DNA from: a virus
IMG/VR virus record: IMGVR_UViG_3300030329_003491
Coordinates: 1-33,929 of that record
Length of the DNA stretch: 33,929 nt
Direction: 5' to 3' (one strand)
Both the position numbers and the translations under genes were made by a program. This document shows, in pieces, positions 22,865-30,248 of this stretch (position 1 is its first letter; every line of letters starts with the position of its first letter). The notes beneath the pieces are model-generated. The model saw only the letters and a list, made by a program, of their open reading frames with translations. It was not told where the DNA came from and did no database searches.

Positions 22865-23344
22865 ATGAAACAACAAAGAATAGAACTATTGGTAAGTAAG
22901 ATTATGGAGAATTTAATGGATGAACCATATTTAGGATTAGCAAGGGATGCAATGGAAAAATATTTTGCTGAATATCCAGAAGATATTCCAAATTGGGAGG
23001 ATGATCTAAAGGATTATCAACTGCAATATTTTAATGGTGGCTATCAAAATACTGATGGCAAGTTGACTGAGGATATCAGGGCAGCGATTGACAAATTGGT
23101 AGAAGAAAAAAAGGCTAACAATCATGAAGATAGAAAGCTGATTTCAATCCCTAAATTAGCCAAGAGGTGGGATGTGTCTAGGCATCATATATGGAATGAG
23201 GTGCAGCGTGGGAATATACCGGCAATCCAGTCGGGTAAGCGTTGGTTTATTGGTATGACATTTGTGCTTGCTTGGGAAGAGATGCACGACCAGTTGGCTA
23301 AAGACAAATTATTACTGACATTCAATACCGGAGGCAAGAGATGA
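22865..23344 (+). CDS. Protein with C-terminal HTH_17 domain
   Basis: A 159-residue product. Residues ~1-85 are helical and acidic (ELLVSKIMENLMDEPYLGLA, then FAEYPEDIPNWEDDLKDYQ). Residues ~92-145 match an excisionase-type helix-turn-helix: LISIPKLAKRWDVSRHHIWN, then EVQRGNIPAIQSGKRWFIG. It is a second HTH_17 protein besides the one at 19192. It could regulate the downstream modification and late operons. Confidence 0.7.
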   Translation: MKQQRIELLVSKIMENLMDEPYLGLARDAMEKYFAEYPEDIPNWEDDLKDYQLQYFNGGYQNTDGKLTEDIRAAIDKLVEEKKANNHEDRKLISIPKLAKRWDVSRHHIWNEVQRGNIPAIQSGKRWFIGMTFVLAWEEMHDQLAKDKLLLTFNTGGKR

Positions 23345-23430
23345 AATTCAGACATACAAAAATAAATCCATGCCCCTGCTGTGGTGGATACACCGAGATG
23401 AAAAGAGGTATCGGTCAACATCATGACTAA
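23341..23430 (+). CDS. 29-residue zinc-knuckle peptide
   Basis: The ATG at 23341 overlaps the previous stop (ATGA), with GGAGG about 7 nt upstream; its own stop overlaps the next gene's ATG (ATGACTAA). The product contains NPCPCCGGYTEMKRG, the half-knuckle seen in Lar/restriction-alleviation-type small zinc proteins. Overlaps on both sides make translation likely. Function is not assigned. Confidence 0.55.
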   Translation: MKFRHTKINPCPCCGGYTEMKRGIGQHHD

Positions 23431-23956
23431 TCTAAATAAAAGGTTATTAAAGTACGACTGGAAAAATAACAGAAAATTGGTTCAATATGTAATTGATTTA
23501 ATAACGGAAGTCAATCAATTATCAATGCCATATTGTGAATGTACTAATGGTAAATGTGAATGTGAATGTGCTGCTTGTTACAAAAATGGTCATTATCGGT
23601 TTTGTTCCGAGAAAGGATGTCCAAATCAAAGGTTAGGACAAGGATTTGTATTTGGAGATTATTATTATTGTGATAATCATAAGCCAGAAGGATTTGATGA
23701 GGAATACCATGAGGATTCAGATGATGTGTATTGGACTGTCTGGAATGAGGATGACCTTATTCATTTGAATGACAACCTACGATTCCAACGCTGTGGGAAT
23801 ACCTGTGTCTGCCACATAATAGAGATCCATAACACACCAGCATTGATTGAGTTATTTTCAATTCCAAAGCCAATGAATTTCCCATTATTGAATCTTTATG
23901 AATATATAGAGAAAAAATGGCCTGACGAACAGAGTGGAGGTTCATTAAGTAGCTAA
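23423..23956 (+). CDS. Cys-rich hypothetical protein
   Basis: A 177-residue product with a helical basic N-terminus and a dense Cys cluster (YCECTNGKCECECAACYKNG, then FCSEKGCPNQ). More Cys/His follow (YYCDNHKPEG, CGNTCVCHIIEIHN), suggesting several zinc or metal sites. The C-terminus is a short helix (LLNLYEYIEKKWPDEQ). The family is not recognised. It is the last gene before the modification operon; the next 78 bp are gene-free and carry the leader. Confidence 0.6.
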   Translation: MTNLNKRLLKYDWKNNRKLVQYVIDLITEVNQLSMPYCECTNGKCECECAACYKNGHYRFCSEKGCPNQRLGQGFVFGDYYYCDNHKPEGFDEEYHEDSDDVYWTVWNEDDLIHLNDNLRFQRCGNTCVCHIIEIHNTPALIELFSIPKPMNFPLLNLYEYIEKKWPDEQSGGSLSS

Positions 23957-23992
23957 ATAACCCTAAATACCCTAAATAAGCTATAAGCATTG

Positions 23993-24028
23993 TTGTGGTC
24001 TAACGGATGTGCCCTAACCGAAAAGGAG
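23993..24028 (+). promoter_or_regulatory. Shared leader element, copy A (before modification operon)
   Basis: TTGTGGTCT, then CGGATGT-CCC, AACCGAA and GGAG occur in the same order here and at 30446-30480 before the portal gene. CGG and CCG can pair around an 11-nt loop. The element ends in the ribosome site. A preceding tandem CCCTAAATA/CCCTAAATA (23961-23979) may be part of a promoter. Because this block is leader-like, the Dam start is placed after it at GTG 24035. Confidence 0.65.
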
Positions 24029-24034
24029 TGCATC

Positions 24035-24463
24035 GTGATAACACAAACAAGTTGGGAGAAAGGTTTATTTTCATCTGTTAAAGATGATTGGGAAACCCCA
24101 CAACATTTATTTGATGAATTAAATCAAGAGTTCGGTTTTGAATTGGATGTATGTGCGGATGAAAGTAATGCTAAATGTAAAAGATATTTTACAGTTGAGG
24201 ATGACGGATTAAATATGAAATGGGAAGGTGTTTGTTGGATGAATCCTCCATATGGAAGGGTAATAGGAAAGTGGATCAAAAAAGCATATGAATCTGCTTT
24301 AAATGGAGCAGTAGTGATTTGTTTAGTGCCAAGTAGAACTGACACAAAATGGTGGCATGATTATTGTATGAAAGGCGAAGTTAGGTTTATTAAAGGAAGA
24401 TTAAAATTCGGAAGGTCTACCAATAGTGCCCCATTTCCGAGTGCGGTGGTGATCTTCAAATAA
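24035..24463 (+). CDS. DNA adenine-N6 methyltransferase, phage Dam family
   Basis: A 142-residue product starting at GTG with AAAAGGAG 6 nt upstream. It matches the phage Dam family: DDWETPQHLFDELNQEFGFE, then LDVCADESNAKCKRYFTVED, the catalytic NPPYG (70-74) and VICLVPSRTDTKWWHDY. It uses SAM to methylate adenine. Some relatives, such as the T1 enzyme, recognise GATC, but specificity here is unknown. It is first in the modification operon and lies behind the shared leader. Confidence 0.92.
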   Translation: MITQTSWEKGLFSSVKDDWETPQHLFDELNQEFGFELDVCADESNAKCKRYFTVEDDGLNMKWEGVCWMNPPYGRVIGKWIKKAYESALNGAVVICLVPSRTDTKWWHDYCMKGEVRFIKGRLKFGRSTNSAPFPSAVVIFK

Positions 24464-24499
24464 TATGTGATTTTTTCAATCTAAATACAGGGGTATGTG

Positions 24500-24826
24500 A
24501 TGCCTAAAAAAAATTATCCATATAGACAAGGGCATTTAAGTACATATGGAGCCACAAGGATAAAACATTTTAATATGACAAGACCTTATCTGAATCAAAG
24601 AAAAGCGAAGATCGGCGATAAAGTAATAATCCAATCTACCAAGGTTAACAGAAGCACATGGGTCAATAATCATTGGCAACATAATGGAATTGTTAATGGT
24701 ATAAAAAATATGGCACCACAGGGAGGATTATCTATTAAATGTCATTATTTATTAGAGTGTATGGATTGTGACCCATTAGAGGAAAAATGGGTTGTTGCCA
24801 GTCAATTCAGTAAACAGAACACATAG
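24500..24826 (+). CDS. Hypothetical protein in modification operon
   Basis: A 108-residue product; ATG 24500 is 6-7 nt after CAGGGG (GTG 24497 is the alternative). It is basic and aromatic, with SH3-like beta stretches (AKIGDKVIIQSTKVNRSTWV) and HYLLECMDCDPLEEKWVVAS. The 'iGdkViiq' turn is typical of small barrel folds. The family is not recognised; it may be an accessory to modification or DNA binding. Confidence 0.6.
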   Translation: MPKKNYPYRQGHLSTYGATRIKHFNMTRPYLNQRKAKIGDKVIIQSTKVNRSTWVNNHWQHNGIVNGIKNMAPQGGLSIKCHYLLECMDCDPLEEKWVVASQFSKQNT

Positions 24827-24846
24827 TAATAGAACAAGGAGCTGTT

Positions 24847-25374
24847 ATGAAAATTAGAGATCGGATAAAAGAATTACGCAGAGTTAACGCATCTGAATTG
24901 ATGCCCAATCCTAAGAACTGGAGAACACACCCAGTTGGACAACAGGATGCTTTGAAATCGGTATTATCACAAATTGGATATGCAGATGCGGTAATAGCAA
25001 GAGAAACAAAGGATGGCTTGATGTTGATTGATGGGCATTTAAGAGCGGAAACAACCCCTGATGCAACTATTCCTGTATTGGTACTTGATATCAATGAGGA
25101 GGAAGCCGATCTACTGCTAGCAACTTTAGATCCATTGGCAGGGATGGCAGAACCCAACACAGAACTATTAAAACAATTATTGGAAGGGATTGATGATAGT
25201 GATGGCCATATTAGTGCTTTGATCCAAGGTGTTAAAGATATGAATCAGATTATTGATTACAACCCAGAACCACCCACAGATTGGAATGATTATGATGATG
25301 AAACAATAAAGACAGATAAGAAATGTCCTAAATGTGGATATGAATGGAACGAATGGAATGACCCAAATGGCTAA
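24847..25374 (+). CDS. ParB-like protein with C-terminal zinc knuckle
   Basis: A 175-residue product with AAGGAG 8 nt before ATG. Residues ~12-80 are a ParB/sulfiredoxin-like domain: ASELMPNPKNWRTHP, VLSQIGYADAVIARETKDG and LMLIDGHLRAETTPD (GHLR is the signature). A linker helix follows, then DKKCPKCGYEWNEW, a single zinc half-knuckle. Phage ParB-like proteins often sit beside methyltransferases and PP-loop enzymes and may be nucleases or CTP/ATP-dependent switches. It overlaps the next gene by 8 nt (ATGGCTAA), so it is probably functionally linked to it. Confidence 0.85.
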   Translation: MKIRDRIKELRRVNASELMPNPKNWRTHPVGQQDALKSVLSQIGYADAVIARETKDGLMLIDGHLRAETTPDATIPVLVLDINEEEADLLLATLDPLAGMAEPNTELLKQLLEGIDDSDGHISALIQGVKDMNQIIDYNPEPPTDWNDYDDETIKTDKKCPKCGYEWNEWNDPNG

Positions 25375-26239
25375 ACGCAAAACAATAAATATCAGAAGTG
25401 GAATCACGATTGAAATTAGTAGGAAGGTCAGAAGTTATTTAATTGATTTCATAAAATCTTTACCAACAGACAGAATACTAGTGTCAACATCTGGGGGAAT
25501 AGATTCATCTGTTTTAGTTGTAGCTGGTTTAGAAGCTGGTGTTAAGGTGGATATTTCATCATTCACTTTAGACGACAGAAGATCTCGTGATTTTAAAAGT
25601 GCTCGTAAACTGGCTAATTATTTTGGCTTGGAATTTAAACCGATATATCTGCCGACAAATCCAGATGTTATATGCAACCAAGTAATGAGTTATATGAGAG
25701 ATTACAAGGTGCGTAGAAAAACCGATGTTGAGTGTGTTTATCCCATATCAATACAAATGTCTCAATTACCAAAGGGGACTCATTATGTTGGTGGGTTCTG
25801 GGCAGATGGTCATTTTTGTGTTTCCAAGAAAGGCATGATCCATTTTAAACATACAAAGGAATTATACCAGCAAAATAGATATGAATACTTTTTTGTTACC
25901 CCACGACATCAGAGAGTAGTGTTTAAAAATATGGCTGATGCTCATGGACTGTATTATTACGAACCATATTGGGGAAAGCAGATTTTCAATATGATGAGTG
26001 ATATCAATTGGGATCAGGCAAATAAACCTAGACAAAAAGAAATATTGAGATATGCATTTCCTGAATTAGATCCTTTACAAATAAAAACCCATACCAATTT
26101 GCAATTGGGCGATTCTGGAATAGCTGAAACGGTAGGTAATGCTATGAAGAATAAATTTACACCTAAAGCTAAATCGGCTGTATCTGCTTATAATTTTGTC
26201 GTCAAACAAGGATTGCTAAATGACTCTGCAAATAAATAA
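25367..26239 (+). CDS. Asparagine-synthase-like PP-loop ATPase
   Basis: A 290-residue product; ATG 25367 overlaps the ParB-like stop. It shows the PP-loop TSGGIDSS (41-48), a D-R-R after the second strand, VGGFWADGHF (141-150; comparable to the asparagine synthase SGEGADELF block), FKNMADAHGLYYYEPYWGK (comparable to the 'nMa.ahglE.R.PFld' block) and a Lys-containing QKEILRYAFPEL (comparable to 'K..LR.af'). The glutaminase domain is absent. Asparagine synthases adenylate a carboxylate and form an amide. Between a ParB-like gene and a cytosine methyltransferase paired with CmoA, its substrate may be a carboxymethylated DNA base. PAPS-reductase or QueC-like functions are less likely. Confidence 0.8.
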   Translation: MAKRKTINIRSGITIEISRKVRSYLIDFIKSLPTDRILVSTSGGIDSSVLVVAGLEAGVKVDISSFTLDDRRSRDFKSARKLANYFGLEFKPIYLPTNPDVICNQVMSYMRDYKVRRKTDVECVYPISIQMSQLPKGTHYVGGFWADGHFCVSKKGMIHFKHTKELYQQNRYEYFFVTPRHQRVVFKNMADAHGLYYYEPYWGKQIFNMMSDINWDQANKPRQKEILRYAFPELDPLQIKTHTNLQLGDSGIAETVGNAMKNKFTPKAKSAVSAYNFVVKQGLLNDSANK

Positions 26240-27272
26240 ACCAGCTTATAAAGTACCAACAATGGCTGAAATTAAAAAGATTAAGCCGAATGGTTATAAA
26301 GTCGTTAGTACATTTTCTGGTGCTGGCGGTACTTGTCTTGGTTACAAAATGGCAGGCTATGATGTTGTATGGGCATCTGAATTTGTACCAAAAGCGAGAG
26401 AAGTATATGAAATGAATCATGATACATATGTTGATGGGAATGATATTAGAACTGTATCTGGTGAAGATATTTTAAGACGAATCAATATGAAGATCGGTGA
26501 GTTGGATATATTGGAAGGATCTCCTCCATGTGCAAGTTTTTCAACTTCTGGAAAAAGACATAAGCATTGGGGTCAGGTAAAAAGCTATTCAGATAAAAAA
26601 CAAAGGACAGATGATTTATTTGATGAATATATAAGATTAATAAATCAGATAAAACCAAAGGTGTTTGTAGCTGAAAATGTAATGGGATTAGTTAAAGGAA
26701 AAGCAAAAGGATATTTTAAGGACATAATGAAAGGTATGAAAGCATCTGGCTATCAGGTACAGGCAAAAGGATTAGATGCGTCTTGGTTGGGAGTTCCACA
26801 GGCAAGACAAAGAGTGTTTTTCATGGGTGTCCGAAATGATTTAAATATACAGCCGACATATCCGCGGCCACTACCATATCAAATGGTGTTAAAGGATATA
26901 TTACCCAACATTAAAAACAATGAAGGGATTAAGGATGCTATTAGATATTTCGCACCAGCGTATGTCAGAGAATATCACAAAATCAAACAGGGTAAGAAGT
27001 CTGATAAATATATTACATTTAGAAGATCTCATTTTGATAAGCCTTGTTTAACAGTAATGGCAACACATAGTTCAGGACCAGCACATCCAATAGAACCACG
27101 ACATTTTACAATCAATGAATTAAAGCAGATTTGTTCGTTTCCAGAGGACTTCAAATTAATAGGTCGGTGGTCGCAACAGTTTGAACGATTAGGTCGTTCT
27201 GTTCCACCATTTATGGCAAAGGCAATAGCTGAAACAATTCAAAAGGAGGTACTTGATAAATGTCCAAGATAA
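26220..27272 (+). CDS. DNA cytosine-C5 methyltransferase with motif X Asn-to-Arg change
   Basis: A 350-residue product overlapping its neighbours by 20 and 13 nt. All main C5-methyltransferase motifs are present: I FSGAGGTCLG (32-41), IV GSPPCASFS with catalytic C104, VI AENV (151-154), VIII QARQRVFF (194-201), IX around RRSHFDKPCLTVMATHSSG (268-286) and X FERLGRSVPPFMAKAIAETI (321-340). The target-recognition region (~205-265) is short. Motif X normally reads GNSV; here residue 326 is Arg (codon CGT 27195-27197). This residue contacts the SAM methyl/sulfonium region, and Lys/Arg there allows carboxy-SAM use in engineered M.MpeI. Together with the next gene it is the proposed DNA carboxymethyltransferase. 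Confidence 0.93.
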   Translation: MTLQINKPAYKVPTMAEIKKIKPNGYKVVSTFSGAGGTCLGYKMAGYDVVWASEFVPKAREVYEMNHDTYVDGNDIRTVSGEDILRRINMKIGELDILEGSPPCASFSTSGKRHKHWGQVKSYSDKKQRTDDLFDEYIRLINQIKPKVFVAENVMGLVKGKAKGYFKDIMKGMKASGYQVQAKGLDASWLGVPQARQRVFFMGVRNDLNIQPTYPRPLPYQMVLKDILPNIKNNEGIKDAIRYFAPAYVREYHKIKQGKKSDKYITFRRSHFDKPCLTVMATHSSGPAHPIEPRHFTINELKQICSFPEDFKLIGRWSQQFERLGRSVPPFMAKAIAETIQKEVLDKCPR

Positions 27273-27991
27273 AGGATAAAGGTTATGCCCCAGAGAGATG
27301 GGCTTTTGATGAAAAGGTTACTGATGTCTTTGAGGATATGCTTGATAGATCTATACCACAGCATAGGGTGATGAGAGAAACTGTGACAGCTCTTGTTTCA
27401 AATTATATACAACCTAGATTTGATACAGGAGCAATATATGACATCGGATGTTCCAGAGGTGAAATGATCTCATTATTAAATGATAAAATCTCCGATCGGA
27501 ACTTTTCATATAAGGGATTTGAAATAAGCGAACCTATGTATGATGCCGCAGAAAAACGATTTAACAATACTAATAATGTCAGTATTCACAAAAACGATTT
27601 AAAACAAGGATTGCCAGCTTATCCAGAAAGTGTAGTTGCGATTACATCTGTTCTGACATTGATGTTTGTGCCAATGGAATATAGACAGAATTTATTAAGT
27701 GAGATCTATAACCAATTGGAAGATGAAGGCATATTTGTTTTAGTTGAAAAAGTATTAGGAGCTGAAAATGAACTAAATCAGGTGATGTCTGATTCCTATT
27801 ATGAAATGAAAAGAAATAATGGTTATACAGAAGAAGATATAACACGCAAGAAATTATCATTGGAAGGAGTATTGGTACCTGTTACAACAAGTACAAATAT
27901 TGAAATGCTACAGAACGCTGGTTTTCAGAAGATTGATTGTTTCTGGAGATGGATGAATTTTAGTGGATTTGTAGCGATTAAATACGAATAA
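27260..27991 (+). CDS. cmoA-like: CmoA-like carboxy-SAM synthase
   Basis: A 243-residue product, almost the same length as E. coli CmoA (247). Similarity runs end to end: RWAFDEKVTDVFEDMLDRSI with '[20 protein letters not shown]', then IYDIGCSRGE (59-68) with 'VYDLGCSLGA', YEMKRNNGYTEEDITRKKLS with 'HDFKRANGYSELEISQKRS', and the final FWRWMNFSGFVAIK with 'WFQCFNFGSLVALK'. CmoA converts SAM plus prephenate to carboxy-SAM, normally for tRNA cmo5U. E. coli R199, which I recall binding the carboxylate, aligns with K198. No CmoB-like gene is present. It overlaps the cytosine methyltransferase gene by 13 nt, so its product likely feeds that enzyme. Confidence 0.87.
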   Translation: MSKIKDKGYAPERWAFDEKVTDVFEDMLDRSIPQHRVMRETVTALVSNYIQPRFDTGAIYDIGCSRGEMISLLNDKISDRNFSYKGFEISEPMYDAAEKRFNNTNNVSIHKNDLKQGLPAYPESVVAITSVLTLMFVPMEYRQNLLSEIYNQLEDEGIFVLVEKVLGAENELNQVMSDSYYEMKRNNGYTEEDITRKKLSLEGVLVPVTTSTNIEMLQNAGFQKIDCFWRWMNFSGFVAIKYE

Positions 27992-27997
27992 CCAAAA

Positions 27998-28066
27998 CGA
28001 TAGAGGGTGGTTTGTTTAGGGGAACTGTATATTACTATTCATTAAAAAAACGACAGCCATCTATCG
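27998..28066 (+). terminator. Long hairpin H3 with conserved loop
   Basis: CGATAGA (27998-28004) pairs with TCTATCG (28060-28066); after one mismatch GG/CC extends it. The loop includes CTGTATATTACTATTCATT (28025-28043), identical to that in H2. It stands between the modification operon and the terminase operon. It may end the first transcript or control the second; a GGAGGGAAAA stretch follows immediately. Confidence 0.55.
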
Positions 28067-28087
28067 GAGGGAAAATAGAGGTGTTTA

Positions 28088-28558
28088 ATGGCAACTAGGA
28101 AAAATGGAACTGCAATTGAGGTCAAAAGATATAAGTATCTTGACTGGAAAATTGCAGGGTTGACATATAGAGAGATCGCAAAACAATTTAATACCACACC
28201 ATCAACTGTTCACAGTCATGTTCAAAAAGCATTAAAGGAATTGGCAGATGAACATTCAGAAGAAGCCGATCAGCTTAGAAACATACAGAATGCCAGATAC
28301 AATACTTTATTAGCTAGGCATTGGGGTCAAGCATTACAGGGAGACAGAGATGCATTGGATTCAGTTTTAAAGATCATGGGCAATATAAACAAGATAAACG
28401 GACTTGAACAAAGAGGACTGGAAATAGATCAAAGGATTACCAATTTTACTTTTAAAATAGATAGGACAAATATTGATGACAACTCCGACATATCAAGTAA
28501 CATACACACCGCCTTACCTATATCAGAAACAGAAGGACGCAATATTCACGAATCATAG
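28088..28558 (+). CDS. terS: Terminase small subunit-like protein
   Basis: A 156-residue product with GAGG 7 nt before ATG. It begins with a basic arm and a helix-turn-helix (YKYLDWKIAGLTYREIAKQF, then NTTPSTVHSHVQKALKELAD), followed by a helical oligomerisation region (ARYNTLLARHWGQALQGDRD). Directly upstream of and overlapping the large terminase gene, it is the DNA-recognition subunit that selects the packaging site. Confidence 0.8.
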   Translation: MATRKNGTAIEVKRYKYLDWKIAGLTYREIAKQFNTTPSTVHSHVQKALKELADEHSEEADQLRNIQNARYNTLLARHWGQALQGDRDALDSVLKIMGNINKINGLEQRGLEIDQRITNFTFKIDRTNIDDNSDISSNIHTALPISETEGRNIHES

Positions 28559-29669
28559 GTATGCGATAGTTGAAGGTGCTACCAAGTCTGGAAAGACAGT
28601 GGCCTGTTTATCTTGGTTATTAGAACAGGCGATTGTAGGAGATCTAGGAAATAATTTTTGGTGGATTGCTCCTGTTTATCCCCAAGCGAAAATAGCATTC
28701 CGTAGATTAAAGAGGGCGATTACCCAGAGAATGTATACGGCTAATGAATCAGAACTAACTATCACATTAAATAACGGAGCTGTTATCGGTTTTAAATCAG
28801 CAGAGAAACCTGACAACCTTTATGGTGAGGATGTTTATGCGGCAGTCCTAGATGAGGCTACCAGAATGAGAGAGGAAAGCTGGCATGCTATTAGATCCAC
28901 ACTTACGGCAACCCAAGGTAAAGTTAGAATAATCGGTAACGTAAAAGGTCGAAGGAATTGGGCATATAGATTATCAAGGCAAGCTGAAGGCAGTAATGAT
29001 AATTGGCACTACGCTAAACTTACAGCGTGGGACGCGGTTGAAGCTGGAATCGTAGCGAGATCGGAAATAGAAGATGCACAAAGGATTTTACCTGACCATA
29101 TATTCAAGGAACTTTATTTAGCTGAACCTTCAGATGACGGAGGTAATCCATTTGGCATATCAGCAATTGAATCCTGTAAACGAAAATTATCAAATGCAAA
29201 GCCTGTGTACTGGGGAATTGATTTAGCAAAGTCTCATGACTACACCGTAATTGTAGGATTGGACACTTTTGGTTCTGTCTGTTATTTCGATAGGTTTCAG
29301 AGATCATGGGAAGTAACAGAATTGGAGATCGTAAAAGCCATGAATGGAGAAACCTGTTATGTGGACAGCACAGGAGTTGGAGATCCAATAGTTGAAAGAT
29401 TACAAAAACGAATTTCTAATTTTCATGGCTATAAATTCACATCCAATAGCAAACAAAGGCTGATGGAAGGATTACAACTAGCAATCCATAACAGGGAGAT
29501 CGGATTTCCAGAAGGTTTAATCATGAGTGAATTAATGAGTTTTGAATATGAATGGTCAAGGTTAGGTGCGACATATTCAGCACCACAGGGAATGCATGAT
29601 GACTGTGTTATGGCATTGGCATTAGCTGTTTATGCAAGAGGGGAGGCTCCTGGACTAGGTGTATGGTAA
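28476..29669 (+). CDS. terL: Terminase large subunit
   Basis: A 397-residue product starting at ATG 28476 (TTG 28473 possible), inside the end of the small subunit gene. The ATPase has Walker A GATKSGKT (34-41) and Walker B AAVLDEAT (122-129). The RNase H-like nuclease has YWGIDLAKSHDYTVIVGLD with D249, YVDSTGVGDPIVE with D297, and a final HDDCVMALALAVYA. It powers packaging and cuts DNA. Its length is slightly short of the usual 420-550 but the motif set is complete. Confidence 0.93.
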   Translation: MTTPTYQVTYTPPYLYQKQKDAIFTNHRYAIVEGATKSGKTVACLSWLLEQAIVGDLGNNFWWIAPVYPQAKIAFRRLKRAITQRMYTANESELTITLNNGAVIGFKSAEKPDNLYGEDVYAAVLDEATRMREESWHAIRSTLTATQGKVRIIGNVKGRRNWAYRLSRQAEGSNDNWHYAKLTAWDAVEAGIVARSEIEDAQRILPDHIFKELYLAEPSDDGGNPFGISAIESCKRKLSNAKPVYWGIDLAKSHDYTVIVGLDTFGSVCYFDRFQRSWEVTELEIVKAMNGETCYVDSTGVGDPIVERLQKRISNFHGYKFTSNSKQRLMEGLQLAIHNREIGFPEGLIMSELMSFEYEWSRLGATYSAPQGMHDDCVMALALAVYARGEAPGLGVW

Positions 29670-29785
29670 TTAAAATTAAAAAACCACTAAGGTGTAATAA
29701 GTGTAATGCCTTACTTGCTGAAAAAGCTCCAGAAGGCACAAGGATTAAATGCAGGCGGTGTAAAGAGATAAATGAGGTCAAGTAA
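29663..29785 (+). CDS. com-like: Com-like zinc-finger protein
   Basis: A 40-residue product overlapping the terminase stop (ATGGTAA). PLRCNKCNALLAEKAPEGTR, then IKCRRCKEINEVK, is the four-Cys Com layout of Mu-like phages. In Mu, Com binds mom mRNA and switches on translation of a DNA-modification gene; elsewhere Com-like genes sit by terminase or portal genes. A link to the modification operon here is possible but not shown. Confidence 0.75.
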   Translation: MVIKIKKPLRCNKCNALLAEKAPEGTRIKCRRCKEINEVK

Positions 29786-29954
29786 TAGATGTCCTAAATG
29801 TGATGGCACCTTAATATTTGAATCAGATATCTACGGAGATTTTTATTCATGCATTATCTGTGGTAAACATATGATCATAAATTTTAGTACCTTATTTGGA
29901 ATAGGACAAAACAATCCTCATTGGGGAGTACAGAAACGAACAGGAAAAAAATGA
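29772..29954 (+). CDS. Small zinc-ribbon protein
   Basis: A 60-residue product overlapping the Com-like gene by 14 nt. It has two CxxC pairs (NRCPKCDGTLIFESD; FYSCIICGKHMIINF), a standard zinc ribbon with strand spacing, and a flexible basic tail (HWGVQKRTGKK). It is probably co-translated with the Com-like protein. Its target is unknown. Confidence 0.65.
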   Translation: MRSSNRCPKCDGTLIFESDIYGDFYSCIICGKHMIINFSTLFGIGQNNPHWGVQKRTGKK

Positions 29955-30000
29955 GGTCTATTGCGACTAATTTATTATTTTTGCTACTCCTGTTTAATAT

Positions 30001-30062
30001 TGGTTTCCATTTACCCCATTGCTGGGGTTTCGGTAGGTAACCAACCTACCTCGTCAGAATGG
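30001..30062 (-). repeat. Structured repeat E5, orphan copy
   Basis: This is a copy of the three-way-junction element: P2 GGTAGG/CCTACC, P3 ACCCC/GGGGT with loop AGCAAT, outer CCATT/AATGG. The linker between P1 and P2 is altered (CTGACGA). It starts right after the stop of the leftward coiled-coil gene. Unlike the other four copies, no gene follows on the minus strand, although TAAACAGGAG is still present. Confidence 0.8.
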
Positions 30063-30248
30063 TTATATATTGGATTGTTTTAATTGTTCGGTTAATTTTT
30101 TATTTTTGGATTGTTGCTTATCAATAATGTCTACTAATTTTCCAATGACCCTTTCTAGATCTTCCACTTTTTGTTTCATTTCCGAGTAAGCTTCAAAAGC
30201 TACTAGGTCTTCGATTTCCTCTGTTGTCTTGAATGTTGTGTTTTTCAT
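30063..30248 (-). CDS. Small coiled-coil protein
   Basis: A 61-residue product; ATG 30248 has CAGGAG 6 nt upstream. A continuous heptad-like helix spans YSEMKQKVEDLERVIGKLVD and IIDKQQSKNKKLTEQLKQSN. It is the only leftward gene within the rightward terminase-head region, with its own promoter-like block at 30298. It resembles an insertion of accessory-region material (gene plus E element). Its function is unknown. Confidence 0.65.
   Translation of the reverse strand: MKNTTFKTTEEIEDLVAFEAYSEMKQKVEDLERVIGKLVDIIDKQQSKNKKLTEQLKQSNI

Noticed and set aside
25367-26239. PP-loop protein as QueC (7-deazaguanine DNA modification) or DndC (phosphorothioation).
   Set aside because: Partner genes for those pathways (QueD, QueE, DpdA; DndB, DndD) are missing, and the C-terminal landmarks fit asparagine synthase better. 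It remains the main alternative.
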